Positions 9,021 through 18,362 of a stretch of DNA of 64,000 nucleotides are shown one piece after another; position 1 is the first letter of the stretch, and each line of letters starts with the position of its first letter. Source of the stretch: Bacillus sp. 103mf (lineage in GTDB: Bacteria > Bacillota > Bacilli > Bacillales > Bacillaceae_G); the NCBI RefSeq assembly GCF_900116295.1, contig NZ_FPAF01000006.1:149496-213495 (forward strand). Reading direction: 5' to 3'. Under the pieces are notes generated by a model that had not been told where the DNA came from, made no database searches, and saw nothing but the letters and a program-made list of their open reading frames with translations. A program made the position numbers and the translations under genes.

Positions 9021-9055
9021 GTGTATTTTATGAATTTTTCTCTTTACAACATCTA

Positions 9056-10447
9056 TTATTTTTTACCATTTGTTCTGTTTGCAATTTCAATAGCACGGTC
9101 TGTTGCTTTCGCTGCATCATCTAATGCTTGTTTACTATCTGTTCCACCATACATTGCTTCTAGTGATTTTACAACCGCATCACGTGATTCAGGAAATACA
9201 CTAATTAATGCTCCTTGTGTCGCTGGTAATGCTTTTGTAGACTGAAGTTGATTAACTGTTACTTTCAACTGTGGATATTTCTCATATTGTTCTTTTACTA
9301 ATGGTTCATTATACGCAGCTGGTGTAATAGCGAAATACCCTGTTTGTGTATGCCATTTCGCTTGTACATCTGGCTTAGTTAAATACTTCATGAAATCCCA
9401 TGCGCCTTGTTGTGTCTCTTTTCCAACCATATTTGTCATCCATAATGATGCCCCGCCAATTACAACACCTTTTGAATCTACGCCATCTGGATGAGGAATA
9501 TATGCAACACCTACATTAAATTTGGATGTATCAATGATATTACGAACACCAGCAGAAGAATCTAAATACATCGCCACTTGTCCAGATTGAAATGCTGCCC
9601 GCATACCATCCCAATCGTTACCGTATTTTCCAAGTTCCCCACTTTTATTTAAGTTATTAAGCATTGTAAACACTTTTTGTCCTTCTTTACTATTAAATAA
9701 TGCTTTTTCAGCCGAACCTTTACGGCCATTCTCATTGTCCACATACAAGCCGCCTTGCGTTGCCAATAATTCTTCAAAGAACCAACCATAGTTTAACATA
9801 GAGAAGCCGTATTGCTTAGTTGTATTCCCTTCTTTTATTGTCAATTTCTTCGCAGCTTCTTCTAGTTCCGAATATGTGCTAGGTGCTGTTTCAGGATCTA
9901 AACCTGCTTTCTTAAATGCATCCTTGTTATAGATTAATACAGGTGTAGATGAGTTAAATGGCATAGAATACATTTTGCCATTTACTGAATAATAGTTTGT
10001 AATAGCTTTTTCTAATTTCGATGTATCATACTTATCTTTGTCAATCCACTCTTGTACAGGCGTAATTTTTTTACTATCAATCATATATTTAGTTGTAATT
10101 TCACTGGATTGTACTACCGCTGGCACCTCTTTAGATGTAGCTGTACTACGGAATTTTGTTAATAATTCCTCGTATGTGCCTTCAAATTCAGGTTTAATTT
10201 CATACTTATCTTGTGACTGATTATATTCTGCTGCAAGTGCATCTAATTTCTTTTGTAGATCTCCGCTCATTGCGTGCCAAAAACGTATAACAACTTTATT
10301 TCCATTTTTTTCAACGTGTGCTGTTTCAGCTTTTTCTTGTGAAGAATTTTTAACTGAAGTTTGCGAACTTGAACATGCTGCTACTGACATTGCCATTGCC
10401 ATTGCCACTGCTGTAAGTAATAAAGAGCCTTTTTTTACTAACTTCAT
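9056..10447 (-). CDS. Extracellular solute-binding lipoprotein, UgpB/MalE type
   Basis: Captures a sugar or sn-glycerol-3-phosphate-like substrate at the outer face of the membrane for the permeases encoded upstream in the same operon. 463 aa with a lipoprotein signal whose cysteine is residue 25 (AMSVAAC), followed by a Ser-rich linker and a family-1 binding-protein fold; KVVIRFWHAMSGDLQ near residue 50 is typical of UgpB-like proteins. The start at 10447 is preferred because AAAGGTGG sits 8 nt upstream, whereas the GTG at 10459 overlaps it. It is the last gene of the operon, as binding proteins often are when expressed at high level with a strong terminator. Substrate is inference. Confidence 0.85.
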   Translation of the reverse strand: MKLVKKGSLLLTAVAMAMAMSVAACSSSQTSVKNSSQEKAETAHVEKNGNKVVIRFWHAMSGDLQKKLDALAAEYNQSQDKYEIKPEFEGTYEELLTKFRSTATSKEVPAVVQSSEITTKYMIDSKKITPVQEWIDKDKYDTSKLEKAITNYYSVNGKMYSMPFNSSTPVLIYNKDAFKKAGLDPETAPSTYSELEEAAKKLTIKEGNTTKQYGFSMLNYGWFFEELLATQGGLYVDNENGRKGSAEKALFNSKEGQKVFTMLNNLNKSGELGKYGNDWDGMRAAFQSGQVAMYLDSSAGVRNIIDTSKFNVGVAYIPHPDGVDSKGVVIGGASLWMTNMVGKETQQGAWDFMKYLTKPDVQAKWHTQTGYFAITPAAYNEPLVKEQYEKYPQLKVTVNQLQSTKALPATQGALISVFPESRDAVVKSLEAMYGGTDSKQALDDAAKATDRAIEIANRTNGKK

Positions 10448-10479
10448 GTTTTTATCCACCTTTTCTCATTTTTTTAACA

Positions 10480-11298
10480 TTATTTAATCGCACCTTTTGT
10501 CAATCCTTGTTGTAATTGTTTTTGACCTAAAAATAACAATATCAATGTTGGAAGAATCACAATTGTAATGCCAGCCATAACACCTCCCCAATCATTTGCT
10601 ACTTCTTGTGTCTGCAATTGTTTAATCCCAATTTGTACTGTACGAGCTGTTGCATCATTCGTTACGAGAAGTGGCCACAAATACATGTTCCAAGTTGTTA
10701 AAAATCCGTACACCCCTAACGTAATAAAGCTCGTTTTACAATACGGAACGACTACTTTAAAAAGGAATCCAAAATGACCAACACCTTCAATTAATGACGC
10801 TTCCCGAAGCTCATGCGGAATTGTAAGGAAATGTTGTCTTAATAAGAAAATTCCAAAAGCCATTGCAAAAAATGGTACTGTTAATCCCATCAAAGTATTT
10901 GTCCATCCAAATTGCTGAACCAATAAGAAATTTGGAATCATTGTTGCTTCCCATGGAATAAGCATCGTTGAGATAAATAAGAAAAAAATTGCATTCCTTC
11001 CTTTAAATCGTAAAAACACAAACGCGTATGCTGCTAAACTAGATACAATAAGTTGTCCGATCATAACAGTTGTTGAAACGATAAAACTATTTCTCAAATA
11101 TAAAAGCAATGGTACTTTCTCAAAAATATGAACAAAATTATTAAAAGTGAAATTCGTTGGAAAAAGATGCCGCATTTGGATATCATCAGGTGTCATAAAT
11201 CCGATTGAAACTGCATATAGCACTGGAAAGAATACAAGTATTGCACTAAGAAAAAGTAATATGTATAACAATACTTTCCGTCTCCATGTGTAACTCAT
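10480..11298 (-). CDS. Sugar ABC transporter permease, UgpE/MalG type
   Basis: Membrane subunit, 272 aa, six predicted spans, with the EAA loop containing ELREASLIEGVGHFGFLFK and the family C-terminus LGQKQLQQGLTKGAIK. The ATG overlaps the end of the upstream permease gene by 4 nt, so it is coupled to it. It forms a heterodimer with the product of 11295-12227. Confidence 0.9.
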   Translation of the reverse strand: MSYTWRRKVLLYILLFLSAILVFFPVLYAVSIGFMTPDDIQMRHLFPTNFTFNNFVHIFEKVPLLLYLRNSFIVSTTVMIGQLIVSSLAAYAFVFLRFKGRNAIFFLFISTMLIPWEATMIPNFLLVQQFGWTNTLMGLTVPFFAMAFGIFLLRQHFLTIPHELREASLIEGVGHFGFLFKVVVPYCKTSFITLGVYGFLTTWNMYLWPLLVTNDATARTVQIGIKQLQTQEVANDWGGVMAGITIVILPTLILLFLGQKQLQQGLTKGAIK

Positions 11299-12227
11299 TG
11301 GTAATGCACCTTTCTTTCCGCAAATTTAAACTGAAGTATTGTTGCAATAAAGATAAAAGTAAACAACACTATAGCTTGAGCGCTTGCCGTACCAAACTGG
11401 TAATTCACAAATGCTTCTTTATAAATTGAATAAACAATTAAATTCGTTGCATTGTTTGGACCACCCTTTGTTAAAATATCGATTTGTCCAAAGCTTTGAA
11501 CTGCATTGATAAGCGTAACAGTTGCTATAAAGAATAAAGTTGGTGATAACATGGGCAATGTCACTTTACGAAGCTTATAAAAGTAAGATGCACCATCAAT
11601 TGATGCACTTTCATAAAGTGTCGTATCAATATTTTGCAAGCCTCCTAGAATTACTAAAAATGAAAAACCAATATTCATCCAAATAGTTGGAATAGATACC
11701 GAGATTAATGCCCATTTTTGGCTTGTTAACCATTCAATTGTAGGTAGATGAAGAATGCCTAGTATATTATTAAATACACCAACACTTGGATGAAATAAAA
11801 ATAACCAAATCACCGCACTCGCGGCCACAGAAATTCCCATTGTGGAAGAAAAAAGTACACGGAAAACGCCAATCCCTCGTAACTTTTCATTCGCTAGCAA
11901 TGCTAGAAATAAAGAAATGCATATGCTAGCCGGAACAGTATATAAAGTAAATAAACACGTCGATTTTATACTTTGATAAAAAGAAGGATCCGTTAATAAA
12001 TATTGATAGTTTTCTAGACCTACAAAGACACTTGCTTCACCCTGGGCGTTCGTTAAATGAAAACTATAAAATAGCGTTTTAATCAACGGGTAAAACAAAA
12101 ATACCGAAAATAAAATAAGTGATGGAGCCAAAAATAGAAAAGCTATACGTAAATCTGATGTTCGGTTCCATACATTCAGTTTTCTTACACTTTGCTGCTT
12201 TGTTAAAGATTTCGTCGCATCTATCAT
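11295..12227 (-). CDS. Sugar ABC transporter permease, UgpA/MalF type
   Basis: 310 aa, six spans after a short cytoplasmic N-terminus. EAA loop LYESASIDGASYFYKLRKV and the typical GGPNNATNLIVYSIY segment between spans are present. It overlaps the ATPase gene upstream and the second permease downstream by 4 nt each, giving the gene order ATPase, permease, permease, binding protein. Confidence 0.9.
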   Translation of the reverse strand: MIDATKSLTKQQSVRKLNVWNRTSDLRIAFLFLAPSLILFSVFLFYPLIKTLFYSFHLTNAQGEASVFVGLENYQYLLTDPSFYQSIKSTCLFTLYTVPASICISLFLALLANEKLRGIGVFRVLFSSTMGISVAASAVIWLFLFHPSVGVFNNILGILHLPTIEWLTSQKWALISVSIPTIWMNIGFSFLVILGGLQNIDTTLYESASIDGASYFYKLRKVTLPMLSPTLFFIATVTLINAVQSFGQIDILTKGGPNNATNLIVYSIYKEAFVNYQFGTASAQAIVLFTFIFIATILQFKFAERKVHYQ

Positions 12228-13315
12228 GTTATAGCCACCCCTTGCTCACTATATAACAATAATGATTTTAATGTAGATTGTTCAAAGAAGTGCAGCTTAT
12301 CTACTTGAAACTGTACATGTACAATTTCATCTCGTTTACACTTCAATTGTCCGGTCACCTTAGCACGCCACATGTGATTGTCTACTAGAAAGTTAACAAT
12401 TGATTCATTTCCTAATACTTCAACAGATTGTACAATAACAGGCTGCCCCTGCTCGCCAATACTAATATATTCGGGCCTTATACCGATACGTACATCTGTA
12501 TGCTGCAATTGACTTACTAACGAATCTATAAGCGGAATACGTAAAGATCCTACATGAGCAGTATTTTGCGTCATATCAATTTGACAATTAGCAACATTCA
12601 TAGAGGGAGAACCAATAAAAGTAGCAACAAACTCATTTTTTGGCTCGTTATATATATCAAGCGGTGTTCCTACTTGTTGGATTTCGCCATTATTTAATAC
12701 CATCATACGATCTCCCATCGTCATCGCTTCAATTTGATCATGTGTTACATAAATCATTGTAATGCCAAGACGCTGTTGAATATCTCGAATTTCCATGCGC
12801 ATTTGTGCCCTCAGTTTTGCATCAAGGTTAGATAACGGTTCATCCATAAGACAGATCGGCGCTTGACTGACAATTGCCCGCGCGAGTGCTACACGCTGAC
12901 GCTGTCCTCCTGATAATTCTCTCGGTTTCGCCTTTAAATATGAAGTTAATCCAATTAGTTCAGCCGCTTCAATTAAACGTTTTCTCTGTTCCGTTTTCTC
13001 TATTTTTCGTACCTTTAAACCAAATAAAATATTTTCTTCTACTGTAAGATGCGGATATAAAGCATAGTTTTGAAACACCATTGATAAGTGACGCTCTTTC
13101 GACTGCAAGTCATTTGAAACAATTTCATCGATTAAAAGATGGCCTGATGAAATATTTTCTAACCCAGCAATCATTCGAAGTAATGTACTTTTCCCACATC
13201 CTGAAGGGCCTACTAGAACAAAAAACTCTCCTTTTTGAATCTGAACAGAAACATCTTGTACTGCTTTTTGATTTGAGTTTTCATATGTTTTACATACGTT
13301 TCGCAAAGTAATCAT
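12224..13315 (-). CDS. Sugar ABC transporter ATPase, UgpC/MsmX type
   Basis: Energises the importer encoded downstream. 363 aa: Walker A GPSGCGKST, signature LSGGQRQRVALARA, Walker B CLMDEP with LSNLDAKLR, switch loop VTHDQIEAMTMGDR, then the C-terminal TOBE/OB regulatory domain typical of MalK/UgpC. I start it at ATG 13315 with AGAGAGGG 8 nt upstream; a longer in-frame start at 13339 would run through that ribosome site. First gene of the operon; a long imperfect hairpin lies upstream at 13383-13486. Confidence 0.9.
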   Translation of the reverse strand: MITLRNVCKTYENSNQKAVQDVSVQIQKGEFFVLVGPSGCGKSTLLRMIAGLENISSGHLLIDEIVSNDLQSKERHLSMVFQNYALYPHLTVEENILFGLKVRKIEKTEQRKRLIEAAELIGLTSYLKAKPRELSGGQRQRVALARAIVSQAPICLMDEPLSNLDAKLRAQMRMEIRDIQQRLGITMIYVTHDQIEAMTMGDRMMVLNNGEIQQVGTPLDIYNEPKNEFVATFIGSPSMNVANCQIDMTQNTAHVGSLRIPLIDSLVSQLQHTDVRIGIRPEYISIGEQGQPVIVQSVEVLGNESIVNFLVDNHMWRAKVTGQLKCKRDEIVHVQFQVDKLHFFEQSTLKSLLLYSEQGVAIT

Positions 13316-13382
13316 GTTATAACCCTCTCTTATTCTCAAATATTAAAGAACGAAAAATCAGTCTATTCTCACAAAAATAAAT

Positions 13383-13486
13383 AACACCTACTTGCATATA
13401 TAGGCCATCATTCACGCACAATACATAGACACCTTTTATGATCTCTTATTGATTGTGAATGGCACTATTCTATGCAAGCGGGTGTT
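13383..13486. repeat. Long imperfect inverted repeat upstream of the importer operon
   Basis: Left arm about 13383-13415 and right arm about 13455-13486 pair over roughly 33 bases: AACACC-ACTTGCATA and CCATCATTCAC against GTGAATGGCA and TATGCAAG-GGTGTT. The intervening 39 nt have no obvious structure. It sits 68 nt before the ATPase start. It could be a leader RNA hairpin, a terminator without a T tail, or a small mobile repeat. Confidence 0.65.
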
Positions 13487-13632
13487 CTCAAAGTATCTCT
13501 GCCCATACATTCTCACAAGTATTATTTTTTTATCGAAGTTTGTTCCTTTTGATATTTTTACTATAACCTTTAATTATTAAGGGATTTTTAACCATATGTG
13601 AAGTTAAAGTAAAAATCTAAATTTTCGTAACA

Positions 13633-13669
13633 TTCCGTTCATATTCCGTTCATATTCTTATTTTAAAAT
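13633..13669 (+). promoter_or_regulatory. HssR-like direct-repeat promoter of the MMPL gene
   Basis: TTCCGTTCATA occurs twice in tandem (13633-13643, 13644-13654), then 9 nt, then TAAAAT as -10 (13664-13669). The repeat fits the S. aureus HssR box GTTCATATT-N2-GTTCATATT as I remember it. The same geometry recurs at 16298 and 18293. Confidence 0.75.
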
Positions 13670-13701
13670 CTTCTTGAAGATAATAAGAGGAGGTTATAGA
13701 T

Positions 13702-15903
13702 GTGATTCATAAACTTGCTCGCTTCATCAGTAGTCCAAAAGGTGCTAAAATCGTGTTAATCGCTTGGATTCTTGCTATTGGCGTTTTAAGTTTCATCGCA
13801 CCATCAGCCAAAAAGTACGCAACAAGCAGTGGTGAAGGAAGCATACATGAGGATACGCCGTCTGCTGTAGCCCAAAAGATATTAGACGATCAATTTCCAT
13901 CCAAAGATGGAGCAGTCGCCTTACTTGTTTTTCATGGAAAAGACGCAATCACTGAGGCCGAGCGCGCAAAAATTTCAGAAATTAGCAAATGGCTTTCCTC
14001 AGATGATAAACCGAAAAATGTCGCAAGTGCCTTACCATTTCACCAACTCCCCAAAGCCACACAAGATAAAATGTTCTCCAAAGATAACACAACTATTCTG
14101 TTAAATGTTGCCCTAACAAAAGATTTAGAATCAGATCAAATTTATGACACATTACAGCAAATCCGAAAACATGTAAAACAAATGGATATCGGAGACTTAA
14201 AGCTTGAGATTACAGGTCCAGCTGGAATTGCAGCGGATACAATTACGCTGTTCAAAAATGCTGACTTCGTATTAATGTTTGCAACAATAGGATTAATTCT
14301 CATTATATTAATCATCATTTATCGCTCCCCATTGCTGGCTGTCATTCCCTTAATCATTGCCGGTATCGTATATCAAGTAGTCGATCGCATTTTAGGATTA
14401 GCAGGCCAAAATGGATGGTTCGTTGTCGAGAAACAAGCTCTTTCCATTATGATGATTCTACTCTTTGCAGTTTTGACGGATTATTGTTTATTCATCTTAG
14501 CTCGTTATAAAGAAGAGTTAAAAAAGGTGAATTCGAAGTACGATGCGATGCAAACCGCATTAACGCAAGTAATGGAACCTATTCTATTCAGCGGCGGAAC
14601 AGTGCTGGTCGCGATGCTTACATTGTTCTTTGCTGTTTTTAAACCGTATCATCACTTTGCCCCAGTATTTTCAGTTGCCATGGTGTTCATTCTTCTTGGA
14701 GGCATTACACTCATTCCAGCTCTATTTGCACTAGTAGGCCGAAAAGCATTTTGGCCGTTCATTCCAAAACTAGCTGAAAAAGAAGAGAAGCTGGGCGGCT
14801 TCTGGACAAATGTAGGCACTTTTGTAAAGAAAAAACCTTCCATCACAGCAGTTATACTGTTCATTATGCTCATTCTTGCCTCGCTGAACGTTGGATCTAT
14901 GAAATATTCATTTAATTTAATGAAGTCATTTCCGAATGACATTTCATCGCGGCAAGGTTTTGAAATTTTAGAGAAAAACTTTCCACCAGGACAACTAGCA
15001 CCTGTAACTGTCATTTTAAAATCAGACAAGGAAATTGCATTAGACCAATCCTTTCTTGATAAATTAGCTTCATTATCAAACGCAATGAAAAAACTAGATG
15101 GGGTAAACACCGTCACACCGGAAATCACTTCCGCATTAGCGAATGCGAACTTGCCAAAAAATTTCTTATCGGAAGAAAAACATGCGATCAAACTGCAATT
15201 AACTTTACAAGCTAACCCTTACGACCAGGAAGCTTTAAATACAATCAATACACTCCGAGAAAACAGTAACAGTTTATTAACAAAGAGCGGCTTTGATTCC
15301 CAGCAATATTCCTTACATTATAGCGGGCAAACCCCGCAGCAATTAGATGTGCTATCTTTAAACCAAAAAGATACAATCGTGACGTTCTCACTCATTTCCC
15401 TGTTCATTCTCATTATGCTGACATACCAATCACGCTCGATCATTATCGCGTTAACAATGATGATCACAATGCTACTTTCTTATTCAGCAACGCTAGGGCT
15501 AGGTTGGATGATCTTTCATTATATTTTAGGTTACCACTCAATTAGTTATCGCCTACCTGTCTACACCTTTGTGTTTCTCATTGCATTAGGGGTCGACTAT
15601 AATATTATGCTCGTATCCCGAATCAAAGAAGAAGCGCAAAAATATGAATGGAAAGAAGCTGTAGCACGCGGGATTGCTTTAACGGGGGGCGTCATTTCAT
15701 CAGCTGGTATTATACTCGCAGCTACATTCGGCGTACTCATTACACAACCACTTCAAGAACTCTTTCTGTTCGGTTTAACAATGACAATGGGGATTTTAAT
15801 CGATACATTTCTTGTTCGTGGTATGCTGCTCCCTTCAATTTTGATTTTTTTCAAACCAAGCCGTTCCAAGCATATTTCTTCACTTCCAACGGATTTAAAA
15901 TAA
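13702..15903 (+). CDS. MMPL/RND-family membrane exporter
   Basis: Large exporter of the MmpL/YdfJ group, 733 aa, with two halves each made of one span, an extracytoplasmic domain (about residues 40-170 and 400-540) and a five- to six-span block. Segments such as LFAVLTDYCLFILARYKEE and IALGVDYNIMLVSRIKEE carry the paired aspartate/tyrosine expected of proton-driven members. The start is GTG at 13702 with AGAGGAGG 9 nt upstream; the overlapping ATG at 13700 hits a stop at once. Such proteins export lipids or toxic hydrophobic compounds. The promoter element suggests induction by haem or a related membrane stress (inference). Confidence 0.9.
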   Translation: MIHKLARFISSPKGAKIVLIAWILAIGVLSFIAPSAKKYATSSGEGSIHEDTPSAVAQKILDDQFPSKDGAVALLVFHGKDAITEAERAKISEISKWLSSDDKPKNVASALPFHQLPKATQDKMFSKDNTTILLNVALTKDLESDQIYDTLQQIRKHVKQMDIGDLKLEITGPAGIAADTITLFKNADFVLMFATIGLILIILIIIYRSPLLAVIPLIIAGIVYQVVDRILGLAGQNGWFVVEKQALSIMMILLFAVLTDYCLFILARYKEELKKVNSKYDAMQTALTQVMEPILFSGGTVLVAMLTLFFAVFKPYHHFAPVFSVAMVFILLGGITLIPALFALVGRKAFWPFIPKLAEKEEKLGGFWTNVGTFVKKKPSITAVILFIMLILASLNVGSMKYSFNLMKSFPNDISSRQGFEILEKNFPPGQLAPVTVILKSDKEIALDQSFLDKLASLSNAMKKLDGVNTVTPEITSALANANLPKNFLSEEKHAIKLQLTLQANPYDQEALNTINTLRENSNSLLTKSGFDSQQYSLHYSGQTPQQLDVLSLNQKDTIVTFSLISLFILIMLTYQSRSIIIALTMMITMLLSYSATLGLGWMIFHYILGYHSISYRLPVYTFVFLIALGVDYNIMLVSRIKEEAQKYEWKEAVARGIALTGGVISSAGIILAATFGVLITQPLQELFLFGLTMTMGILIDTFLVRGMLLPSILIFFKPSRSKHISSLPTDLK

Positions 15904-15914
15904 TTGTTCAAAAT

Positions 15915-15950
15915 GAAAAGTGTGCGATCCAGCACACTTTTCGTTTTCTT
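15915..15950 (+). terminator. Terminator after the MMPL gene
   Basis: GAAAAGTGTGC, short loop, GCACACTTTTC and a T-rich tail. Confidence 0.9.
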
Positions 15951-16087
15951 TCCAATTATAATAACGTGTTCATAAACATTTCTTATTCTACAAAAGTAAA
16001 ACCCCATCAGTTTTTTCTTCCTCCCCATTGCTCTTCTTTATTTTTTCAAAATGTTAAGGGGAAGGATTACCATATATATCTATTTTA

Positions 16088-16252
16088 ATTTTCCGACACA
16101 TAAGCCGCTGCTATGCAGAATAAAACATGATCGCTACTTGCTTGCTCCATTTGTTTGAAACCTCGTATGTGGCAGGAGCAGTCCCTGACCGCTTCTATGC
16201 ATGGCCAGATGCTCTCGTCTCCCTAAAAAAGAAGGAAGGTTTTAAGCCTTTT
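16088..16252 (+). repeat. Family A interspersed repeat, copy A3
   Basis: ACATAAGCCGCTGCTATGCA, TTGTTTGAAACCTCG, TCCCTGACCGCTTCTATGC, ATGGCCAGATGCTCTCG, CCCTAAAAAAG. Lies between the MMPL and HrtBA-like operons. Confidence 0.85.
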
Positions 16253-16297
16253 TTCATTTGTATTTATCTATAAACTATAGACTCGTCTTTTGTAATC

Positions 16298-16334
16298 TTC
16301 TGTTCATATTCCGTTCATATTTCCTCTTTATGAT
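16298..16334 (+). promoter_or_regulatory. HssR-like direct-repeat promoter of the HrtBA-like operon
   Basis: TTCTGTTCATA (16298-16308) and TTCCGTTCATA (16309-16319), 9 nt, then TATGAT as -10 (16329-16334). This is the position where S. aureus carries its HssR site in front of hrtAB. Confidence 0.8.
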
Positions 16335-16369
16335 AAGAACATAGAACGAAACAAGGAGGAACGAGCCTA

Positions 16370-17434
16370 ATGTTTTTAGCACTTAAAGAATTAAAACAAT
16401 CGAAATTACGTTACGGATTAATCGGTACAATCATGATGTTATTATCATTTCTTGTACTTATCATATCAGGTCTAGCAAATGGTTTATCTCATGATAATGC
16501 CTCTTCTATTATCGAGATGAAAGCAAACAAATTTATATTATCAGATGATGCAGATGGTAAATTGCTACGCTCTCAAATTAAGAAAGAAGATGTAGATAAA
16601 GTATTAGCACAAGTTGATGCAAAAGATGCAGTTCCAATGCACATTAAAGTGTCAACATTTGAAAAAGAAGGAACTTCAAATAAAGTTGATGTTGCGATTT
16701 TCTCAAGTAAACAAGATTCATTCATTGCACCAAAAGTAATCGAAGGAAAAAATGGTACGTTAGCAGATAATGAAGTTGTCGCTGATGAATCAATTAAAGA
16801 AAAAGGAATTAAGCTTAACGATGTACTAGTAGATCCTATTTCTAAAAAAGCTTTCAAAGTTGTCGGATTCTCGCAAAATCAAATGTTTAGTCATACACCT
16901 GTTATTCACATGAATGAAAATGTATGGGACGCTATTGCCTTGCCAAATCAAAAAGATTACAGTGTAATCGCTCTAAATACTGATAAGAAAATCGATAATG
17001 CAAAAGTTGTTGATAAAAAAGAAGTACTACAAAGTATTCCAGGTTATAAAGAAGAACAAGGAACATTAACGATGATTATTGCGTTCTTACTTGTCATTTC
17101 AGCATTGTTAATTGGTGTTTTCTTCTATGTCATTACATTACAAAAAACACATCAATTAGGTGTATTAAAAGCAATCGGAACGAAAAACTCATATTTAGCA
17201 AATACTTTAGTTGTACAATCTATATTCTTATCTGGCGTTGCTCTTATTATCGGCATTGGTTTAATCTTTGCGGTGGAGGCTATTTTACCAGCTAGTATGC
17301 CGTTCTTATTAACAACAACAACAATCCTGCAATACACAGGTATCTTTATCTTAATTAGTATATTCGGTACACTCATTTCTCTATATCAAGTATTAAAAGT
17401 AGATGCATTAGAAGCAATCGGAGGTGGCATGTAA
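16370..17434 (+). CDS. hrtB: HrtB-like ABC exporter permease (haem detoxification type)
   Basis: FtsX-type permease, 354 aa: one N-terminal span with ISGLANGLS after it, an extracytoplasmic domain (about residues 45-235) and three C-terminal spans. From memory it matches staphylococcal HrtB at the landmarks FFYVITLQKTHQLGVLKAIG, ASMPFLLTT and the C-terminus VDALEAIGGG. HrtB with HrtA pumps excess haem from the membrane. The ribosome site is AAGGAGGA; the stop overlaps the start of hrtA (TAATG). The HssR-like box upstream independently supports the call. Confidence 0.82.
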   Translation: MFLALKELKQSKLRYGLIGTIMMLLSFLVLIISGLANGLSHDNASSIIEMKANKFILSDDADGKLLRSQIKKEDVDKVLAQVDAKDAVPMHIKVSTFEKEGTSNKVDVAIFSSKQDSFIAPKVIEGKNGTLADNEVVADESIKEKGIKLNDVLVDPISKKAFKVVGFSQNQMFSHTPVIHMNENVWDAIALPNQKDYSVIALNTDKKIDNAKVVDKKEVLQSIPGYKEEQGTLTMIIAFLLVISALLIGVFFYVITLQKTHQLGVLKAIGTKNSYLANTLVVQSIFLSGVALIIGIGLIFAVEAILPASMPFLLTTTTILQYTGIFILISIFGTLISLYQVLKVDALEAIGGGM

Positions 17435-18147
17435 TGGTAACGGAAGTAAAATGGGATAACCCAGCGTCATTATTGAAGCTCGATCAAGTAAGCAAAGTAT
17501 ATGGCGAAGGAGAAACGGAAGTAACTGCCCTGCACCCTATTACGTTAGATATAAAAGAGGGCGAATTTATCGGTATTGTTGGCCCATCTGGTTCAGGAAA
17601 AAGTACATTGCTTTCCATTGCAGGTGCACTTCTCTCTCCTTCAAAAGGAAACATTTATATTTCTGATCAAAACATAACAAGCTTATCAGAAAGGGAAATG
17701 ACAGATATTCGCTTACGAAAAATCGGATTTATATTTCAATTCGCAAATCTCGTACCTTTCTTAACGGTAAAAGAACAACTTCTGTATATCGCTAAGTTAA
17801 AGGGAGAAGATAAAAAAGAAGCTAGTAAGTTTGCGGAACAATTACTGAAAACATTTGGATTAGGACATCGAATGAATCATTATCCAAATCAACTTTCAGG
17901 CGGAGAAAAACAACGTGTAGCTATCGCTCGTGCGTTTATGAATGATCCAGACTTAATTTTAGCAGACGAACCGACTGCTAGCCTTGATTCAAAACGTGCA
18001 AGAGAAGTCGTTGAATTAATGAAACAAGAAGTAAAGAAAAATAAAAAAGCAGCGATTATGATTACACACGATGAAAAAATGCTTGATGTATGCGATCGAA
18101 TTTTAACACTTCGCGACGGAAAATTATTACGAGAAAACGAAGTGTAA
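17434..18147 (+). CDS. hrtA: HrtA-like ABC exporter ATPase
   Basis: 237 aa nucleotide-binding subunit: Walker [11 protein letters not shown]-loop [12 protein letters not shown], signature [14 protein letters not shown], Walker B LILADEP with TASLD, switch MITHDEK. Coupled to hrtB and closed by a strong terminator. HrtA in S. aureus protects against haem toxicity; the role here follows from the permease and promoter evidence. Confidence 0.85.
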   Translation: MVTEVKWDNPASLLKLDQVSKVYGEGETEVTALHPITLDIKEGEFIGIVGPSGSGKSTLLSIAGALLSPSKGNIYISDQNITSLSEREMTDIRLRKIGFIFQFANLVPFLTVKEQLLYIAKLKGEDKKEASKFAEQLLKTFGLGHRMNHYPNQLSGGEKQRVAIARAFMNDPDLILADEPTASLDSKRAREVVELMKQEVKKNKKAAIMITHDEKMLDVCDRILTLRDGKLLRENEV

Positions 18148-18160
18148 ACAACAGTAGTCT

Positions 18161-18212
18161 AAAAAAACTTTCTTATCCCTATTTACATAGGGAATAAGAA
18201 AGTTTTTTCTTT
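18161..18212 (+). terminator. Terminator of the HrtBA-like operon
   Basis: AAAAAACTTTCTTATCCCTA pairs with TAGGGAATAAGAAAGTTTTTT across a 6-nt loop. Confidence 0.93.
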
Positions 18213-18292
18213 ATTCACAAGTACCTCTTCATTTTTCGTTTACAACATAATACAATTTAAATATAATAATTACGCCAATTTCATATGTAATA

Positions 18293-18329
18293 TTGCGTTC
18301 ATATTCTATTCATAATTCCCATGTAACAT
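18293..18329 (+). promoter_or_regulatory. HssR-like direct-repeat promoter of the HsmA operon
   Basis: TTGCGTTCATA (18293-18303) and TTCTATTCATA (18304-18314), 9 nt, then TAACAT as -10 (18324-18329). Slightly weaker copies than the two sites upstream but identical geometry. Confidence 0.7.
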
Positions 18330-18362
18330 GATTTATATAAGGAACATGACAGTTAGAAAGGA

